A stretch of 64,000 nucleotides of DNA from an uncultured Dehalococcoidia bacterium. GTDB lineage: Bacteria; Chloroflexota; Dehalococcoidia; Lucifugimonadales; CAJWER01. The stretch is taken from the NCBI GenBank assembly GCA_958296115.1, contig OY282442.1:186001-250000 (forward strand), read 5' to 3'. This document shows positions 59,837-64,000 of this stretch, one piece after another. A program made the position numbers and the translations under genes. Position 1 is the stretch's first letter, and each line of letters starts with the position of its first letter. Below the pieces are notes generated by a model. That model had not been told where the DNA came from. It saw only the letters and a program-made list of their open reading frames with translations, and made no database searches.

Positions 59837-60709
59837 CTACAGGCCGCTCATGCGGCTGGCGAGATCGAGAATCCCCCTGGCCCGCTTGACGACCGGCGCG
59901 TCCACCATGCTTCCATCGAGTGAGATTGCGCCCTTGCCCACGCTCTCGGCGGCGTCGAAGGCCGTCACGATGCGCCGAGCCGCCTCTACCTCCGCGTCCG
60001 AGGGGCTGAAGGCGTGGTTTATCACCTCGATTTGGGATGGGTGAATGGCGAACTTCCCCTTGAAGCCGAGCCCCTTGGCCGCGCGGCAGTCGCGCCGCAG
60101 CCCGTTCTCGTCCCGAAACCTCACGTATGGAGTGTCGAGAGCCTGCACGTCCGCGGCGCGGGCGGCAGTGCATACCGCGCTCCTAGCGTACGCGACCTCC
60201 TCGCCGGACTCGGTGCGCTCGATCCCCATGTCGTTGGCCAGGTCCTCGGCGCCAAAGGCGACTGCGATGACCCTGGACGACGCGGAGCATATCTCGTAGG
60301 CGTTCACCACGGCCAGGGCTGACTCTATCCAGGGGATGAGGGCGACGCTTCCGCGCTCCATGCCCCGGGCGAGCTCGATCTTGAAGATCATCTCGCTTAT
60401 GGCCTCCACCTCGCCCGCGGAGGCGGTCTTGCCGACGGTAACCCCGAAGACCCCCGGCGCTATTGCCGCCTCTAGGTCGCGTCCAATCAGCCCGGAGGAT
60501 GTCGAGTTGACCCGCGGGATAACCCGCCTGCCCGTCTCGATTAGCGTGGGAAGGAAGGACGAGACAGCCGCCCGCGCCTGCTCCTTCTCACCCATCGGCG
60601 CCCCGTCCTCCATGTCGGGCACGATGGCGTCAGGCGCAAGGCCCAACGCCTTGCCCAGCATACGCGGGTTGTTGCCAGGCACGAACAGCAGGCTGCGAAT
60701 GGGCGTCAT
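59837..60709 (-). CDS. HpcH/HpaI aldolase or citrate lyase beta-subunit (CitE)-like protein
   Basis: 290 residues from ATG 60709 (MTPIRSLLFVPGNNPRML, the family N-terminus). Mg-dependent C-C lyase acting on acyl-CoA or free acids. Motifs: PDMEDGAPMGEKEQAR, the phosphate/CoA-site PRVNS, metal Glu in IPWIESALAVVNAYEI, Asp in AFGAEDLANDMG and the AIHPSQIEVIN near the C-terminus. No CitF/CitC genes are nearby, so it is probably a stand-alone malyl/citramalyl-CoA-lyase relative. It precedes folB by 10 bp and is divergent from cofE. Confidence 0.9.
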   Translation of the reverse strand: MTPIRSLLFVPGNNPRMLGKALGLAPDAIVPDMEDGAPMGEKEQARAAVSSFLPTLIETGRRVIPRVNSTSSGLIGRDLEAAIAPGVFGVTVGKTASAGEVEAISEMIFKIELARGMERGSVALIPWIESALAVVNAYEICSASSRVIAVAFGAEDLANDMGIERTESGEEVAYARSAVCTAARAADVQALDTPYVRFRDENGLRRDCRAAKGLGFKGKFAIHPSQIEVINHAFSPSDAEVEAARRIVTAFDAAESVGKGAISLDGSMVDAPVVKRARGILDLASRMSGL

Positions 60710-60785
60710 TGCGTGTTGGAGTATATCACCACAGCGCCTGGAGACGTTGGACAATCGCGCGGGCTATATGCCAATATCCCCGGAC

Positions 60786-61550
60786 ATGAATATCCCGCGG
60801 ATAGAATTCATAGGAATAATCGGATTGCCCGAGGTCGAGCCTGGCGCTCGGCTTGGGGAGCTCATCGCGGCGGCTTGCCGATCTCAGGATACCCCGCTGC
60901 AGGCCGGCGACGTCCTGGTCGTTACCCAGAAGGCCGTGTCGAAGGCCGAGGGACGGCTGGTCGATCTGCGCGGCGTAGCCCCGTCGCCCTTCGCGCGGCA
61001 GCTCGCGGCCCCCAGTGGACGTGACCCGCGGGTTATCGAGGTCGTCCTCCGCGAGAGCCGCGCCATCGTCCGCTCCGACCCCGACAGGGGCATACTCATC
61101 ACCGAGACCCGCCACGGCTTCATATGCGCGAACGCCGGCGTCGACTCGTCCAACATTCCGGGGGATGAGGTCGTGTCGCTGCTGCCGGAGGACCCTGACC
61201 GCTCGGCAAGGACCATCAGGGCCGAGATAATGGACGCGGCCGGGCTAGACCTTCCCGTTATCGTCTCGGACACGTTCGGCAGACCCTGGCGAGAGGGCCA
61301 AGTCAACTTCGCCATCGGCGCGTCGGGCATTTCGCCGCTCAGGGACTACCGCGGAGAGGCCGACGCCGTCGGAAAAGTCATGGGCGTAACGAATATCGCC
61401 GAGGCCGACGAGATCGCGGCCGCGGCGGAGCTGGTGATGGGAAAGGTCATCGGGGCGCCGGCCGCCGTCGTTCGCGGCCACGCCTACCTACGGGGAGAGC
61501 AGGGGCGCCGGGCTTTGCTTCGAGACCGTTCGATGGACCTGTTTCGCTGA
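60786..61550 (+). CDS. cofE: Coenzyme F420-0:L-glutamate ligase
   Basis: 254 residues from ATG 60786; ATG 60768 six codons upstream is an alternative and neither has a Shine-Dalgarno, so the mRNA may be leaderless. It adds glutamate to F420-0. Motifs: EPGARLGELI, VLVVTQKAVSKAEGRLV, ICANAGVDSSNI, VSDTFGRPWREGQVNFAIG, and the YRGEADAVGKVMGVTNIADE-type stretch (here with IAEADEIAAAAELVMGK). Its presence means that this organism makes F420. Other cof genes are not in the window. Confidence 0.94.
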   Translation: MNIPRIEFIGIIGLPEVEPGARLGELIAAACRSQDTPLQAGDVLVVTQKAVSKAEGRLVDLRGVAPSPFARQLAAPSGRDPRVIEVVLRESRAIVRSDPDRGILITETRHGFICANAGVDSSNIPGDEVVSLLPEDPDRSARTIRAEIMDAAGLDLPVIVSDTFGRPWREGQVNFAIGASGISPLRDYRGEADAVGKVMGVTNIAEADEIAAAAELVMGKVIGAPAAVVRGHAYLRGEQGRRALLRDRSMDLFR

Positions 61551-61572
61551 GCGTCCCAGCGGACGCAAAGAA

Positions 61573-61597
61573 GCGCCGCAGCCCATGCCTGCGGCGC
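61573..61597. terminator. Bidirectional hairpin between convergent genes
   Basis: GCGCCGCAG and CTGCGGCGC (9 bp) around a CCCATGC loop, between cofE and the small zinc-ribbon gene. The minus-strand transcript runs into TTCTTTG, the plus-strand into CCTTCC, so termination is better supported for the minus strand. Confidence 0.6.
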
Positions 61598-61627
61598 CCT
61601 TCCATTGCCAAGCGGCTTCCGAACTCT

Positions 61628-61888
61628 CTAGGCGTCCTCGTCTTCGATGGCGAGTTCCTGCCGCACTCCGAGCCGTGAGCCGCCGCTGAGCTGCTCCACC
61701 GACACGTCGTAGCCCCAGGCTGTGCCCTCGATGTAGTTCGGGAACTCCCTCTCGCTGCCGCACCTGAGGCACACCCCGCGGCTCGAAGGGCCGTTGGGCG
61801 AGTCGAGCATCCACTGGTGCATGCAGACAGACACCTCGAGGACGTCGCGTTCGGCAACGGCTGCGGCTGATGCGATTGACGTTTCCAT
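61628..61888 (-). CDS. Small zinc-ribbon-like protein
   Basis: 86 residues. A strong purine-rich Shine-Dalgarno (GGAGGAAGGAGAG) lies directly before the ATG. The centre has C22-x-H24 and C40-x-x-C43 (VCMHQWMLDSP, GVCLRCGSEREF), a probable metal-binding knuckle, with a PNGPSSRG stretch between. The C-terminus is acidic. I have the impression that such short proteins recur in Chloroflexota genomes, but cannot name a family. It ends at the shared hairpin with cofE. Confidence 0.75.
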   Translation of the reverse strand: METSIASAAAVAERDVLEVSVCMHQWMLDSPNGPSSRGVCLRCGSEREFPNYIEGTAWGYDVSVEQLSGGSRLGVRQELAIEDEDA

Positions 61889-62165
61889 CTCTCCTTCCTC
61901 CTTTGACCAGGGCGCTCGTCTTGTTACCGCGCCATGGTTGCATGAATCAAAAGACCTGAATCCAAGCGTATGATGTCCAATCCTAGCAACTCAATTCCGC
62001 AGATGTCAATGAATCCTGAGCACCCTTGCGCCCTGTTATAGAGTACAACGCTGCCCGTCGCGCGAGGTTAGCGAGCGCAGGTCCGCACTCATCCTGGGAG
62101 GGCGGGCGTCCCGCCTGCTCCCCTCTCGCACTATCATCTGCCCCCGCGCTCTCCGTGGCGGCGCT
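61889..62165. other. Intergenic region with hairpin repeat
   Basis: About 275 bp without credible ORF. AT-richer near 61930-62020. It holds the GCGGGCG-TCC-CGCCTGC hairpin at 62102-62118 followed by a CCCCTCTCGC fragment of the palindromic element. Confidence 0.5.
62102..62118. repeat. Short hairpin repeat GCGGGCG-TCC-CGCCTGC, copy 3
   Basis: One-base variant of the copies at 11406 and 32820; the A to G change in the left arm gives a G-T (G-U) pair that keeps the stem. Confidence 0.55.
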
Positions 62166-64000
62166 TCAGCCGGTTGCGGATCGGCCCCAGCCTGTCTGCC
62201 TAGGGCGTCTCCGTCCGGACATCCATCGGCGGCCACTGCGGTAAGCGAGGAACAGGGCAACGGTCGCCGCCGCCGTACCTGCCACGATGGCCCAGCCGAG
62301 CAGCGTGTACTGGCCCGGCGCGCTGGTCTGCCGCACGGGCTGGAAGGGCGGGTCGGCTTCGAGATTGGCGCCCCTGAAGAGGCCCGAGCGCGTTGTGCCC
62401 GCGAAGAGCCGCATCGTCTCCGGATAGTCGCTGGCAACCGCGAGAGACGCCACGCCCAGTGTCCGCAGCCCGCGGTTCACCGGCTGCCAGGACTCGCCCG
62501 CGTCCGTCGACCGGAACACCCCGTCGGCGTCGGAGCCGGCGAACATTGTCCGGTCGCTTGCGAAAGCCGGAGAGAGAGCGACCGTGAAGAATGTCGAACC
62601 GTCCCGCAGTCCATTCTGGAGCCGGCTCCACGAGCCGCCCCCATCCGTGGACCTGAACAGACCGCCAACCGCGCCGACGATGACGGTGCGGTCGGCGGCG
62701 AAGTTTGGCGAGATGCGAATATCCTGGATGCGGAGGCTGGTCAGCCCGTTGTTGACCGGCTCCCATGAGCGCCCGCCGTCGGTCGACCTGAATACGCCGT
62801 CGGATATCGTCGCTGCCAGCAGCGCCCCGTCGGACTGGAAGCTCGGAGACACTGCGAGCCTCCATATCGAAGCGTCCCCGAGGCCCGCGCCTATATTCTG
62901 CCAGCTCTCGCCGCCGTCCGTGGACCGGAATACGCCTCGCGAGCCGCCCGCGAATGCCGTCGAATCGCCATCGTACCCCGGCGAGAAGGCTACCGCGGGC
63001 ATCGGCAGGTCCCGTTCGCCCACTTCCAATCTCTCCCACTGGTCGCCCCTGTCCGTCGTGCGGAAGACACCGCGGGAGGAGCCAAGCAAGACCGTCGAGT
63101 CGGTCCCGAAAGCCGGGGATACGGCGATGGACCAAGCGTCCGGGAGTATCCAGTCCTGGTCGGAGCCCACTGCGAGGCCCCTGTTGACCTGCTGCCAGGT
63201 GCTCCCGCCGTCCGGCGACCTGAGAACGCCCCCGTCCGAGGTCGAGTAGAAGAGAGTCTGGCTGGCCGTGGAATCTGGGGACAGCGCGACGCTCCTGACA
63301 GTGGTCACAGACACCCCCTTCCTGACCTGCTGCCAGGATAGGCCCGCGTCGGTCGAGCGGAGGATCCCCCCGGAGCCCGCCCCCGCGAAGAGGGTGGAGT
63401 CGCTCTCGTAGGTGGGAGACACCGCCAGCCCTTGCACCCGGCTGTCCGACATGGCCCGCCGCTCGTTGAGCTGCTCCCAGCTGTCGCCCTTGTCGGTAGA
63501 GCGGAAGACGACGCCGAACGCCCCTGCGAACACGGTCGAGTCCTCACTGAATCTGGGCGAGAACTCGATAGCCGGGAAGCGGTCGAATGTCAGGCCATTC
63601 ACGACCCGGCGCCACGTGTTGCCTGCGTCGGTCGAGCGAAGTATCCCGCTGTGAAGAGTGCCCGCGAAGGCCGTCGAGTCCCTCTCGAAGTCCGGAGAGA
63701 GGCTGATAGCCATCGGGGAGACCTCCTTCAGCCCCTCGTCGACCTCCTGCCAAGACTCGCCCCCGTCGGTCGAGCGGTAGATGCCGCCGTCCGGGGTCGT
63801 GAAATCGCCGCCCCCGAAGGATTGCCCAACCCGCCTGCCCAGCAGCCCGGCGAACAGGGTGGAATCTTGCGCGAATCCCGGCGATACTTCGATGGACAGT
63901 GCCGTTGCGCCGGTCAGCCCCGCGTCCGCCGCCTGCCAGGTGTCGCCGCCGTCCGTGGAGCGATACACCCCGTCGGTCGTCCCCGCAAAGAGCGTGGAGT
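62166..64000 (-). CDS. BNR/Ycf48-like beta-propeller protein with C-terminal membrane anchor (5' end outside window)
   Basis: At least 610 residues; the frame is open through the right edge, so the GTG at 63968 is not the start. About 12 repeats of ~45 residues have the BNR/sortilin-like form FAGTxxGVFRSTDGGxSWxxVNxGL, with SxDxGxxW Asp boxes throughout, predicting one or two propellers. The C-terminus has one helix (WAIVAGTAAATVALFLAY) and a basic tail, so the propellers should face outside. Related proteins (Ycf48, Vps10-type) bind proteins or glycans; no enzyme residues are evident. Confidence 0.88.
   Translation of the reverse strand, partial: STLFAGTTDGVYRSTDGGDTWQAADAGLTGATALSIEVSPGFAQDSTLFAGLLGRRVGQSFGGGDFTTPDGGIYRSTDGGESWQEVDEGLKEVSPMAISLSPDFERDSTAFAGTLHSGILRSTDAGNTWRRVVNGLTFDRFPAIEFSPRFSEDSTVFAGAFGVVFRSTDKGDSWEQLNERRAMSDSRVQGLAVSPTYESDSTLFAGAGSGGILRSTDAGLSWQQVRKGVSVTTVRSVALSPDSTASQTLFYSTSDGGVLRSPDGGSTWQQVNRGLAVGSDQDWILPDAWSIAVSPAFGTDSTVLLGSSRGVFRTTDRGDQWERLEVGERDLPMPAVAFSPGYDGDSTAFAGGSRGVFRSTDGGESWQNIGAGLGDASIWRLAVSPSFQSDGALLAATISDGVFRSTDGGRSWEPVNNGLTSLRIQDIRISPNFAADRTVIVGAVGGLFRSTDGGGSWSRLQNGLRDGSTFFTVALSPAFASDRTMFAGSDADGVFRSTDAGESWQPVNRGLRTLGVASLAVASDYPETMRLFAGTTRSGLFRGANLEADPPFQPVRQTSAPGQYTLLGWAIVAGTAAATVALFLAYRSGRRWMSGRRRPRQTGWGRSATG

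Overview
The window is a 64 kb stretch of high-G+C bacterial chromosome carrying mainly metabolic and housekeeping genes in short operons on both strands. Gene content (F420-0:glutamyl ligase, direct GlnRS, L25 with a long acidic tail, many small dehydrogenases, amidohydrolases and aldolases, Pro/Thr-linker surface proteins, plant-type LRRs) and the G+C-rich codon use suggest Chloroflexota, perhaps a SAR202/Dehalococcoidia-like lineage. This is an inference: the window has no 16S rRNA gene. No phage, complete insertion sequence or CRISPR array was seen.

Layout. 1-3.5 kb: two half-transporters of a heterodimeric ABC exporter. 3.6-7.2 kb: catabolic enzymes (Ldh_2 dehydrogenase, D-aminoacylase-like amidohydrolase, FAH-family hydrolase). 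7.4-10.6 kb: a frameshifted GT-C-like membrane protein behind a Gfo/Idh/MocA oxidoreductase. 10.7-11.4 kb: copy 1 of a ~710-bp non-coding element with promoter and RNA-helix features. 11.6-15.8 kb: rplY, then an E1-alpha/E1-beta/E2 2-oxoacid dehydrogenase operon. 15.9-19.8 kb: an MfnB-like/TusA-like fusion and a DapA-like aldolase, divergent from glnS. 19.9-25 kb: a large LRR surface protein, a methyltransferase, then ruvA-ruvC-yebC. 25-32 kb: membrane protein, giant FtsX-type permease and two ABC ATPases, one fused to an AbrB-like domain. 32-32.7 kb: copy 2 of the non-coding element.

33-35.6 kb is a thiamine module: TPP riboswitch, terminator, SSS-family transporter, 49-codon basic ORF, thiD. 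A thiG-thiE-thiS operon lies at 43-44.7 kb. Together they suggest import or salvage of the pyrimidine half (HMP) and synthesis of the thiazole half. Between them lie an ornithine cyclodeaminase homologue, a phosphotriesterase-family protein, queG, a GIY-YIG protein, a D-2-hydroxyacid dehydrogenase and two tandem DppB-type permeases without partners.

44.7-64 kb: a surface lipoprotein with CARDB-like repeats and a HELGH metallopeptidase motif, tRNA-Glu, argC, a Panacea-type toxin-antitoxin pair, a GT39-like membrane protein sharing its C-terminal domain with the frameshifted gene at 7.4 kb, a gamma-glutamyltranspeptidase homologue, a nucleotide-pyrophosphatase-like phosphodiesterase, folB, a CitE-like lyase, cofE, and a BNR beta-propeller protein running off the right edge. 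A family of ~90-bp palindromic repeats is scattered through the intergenic spaces.
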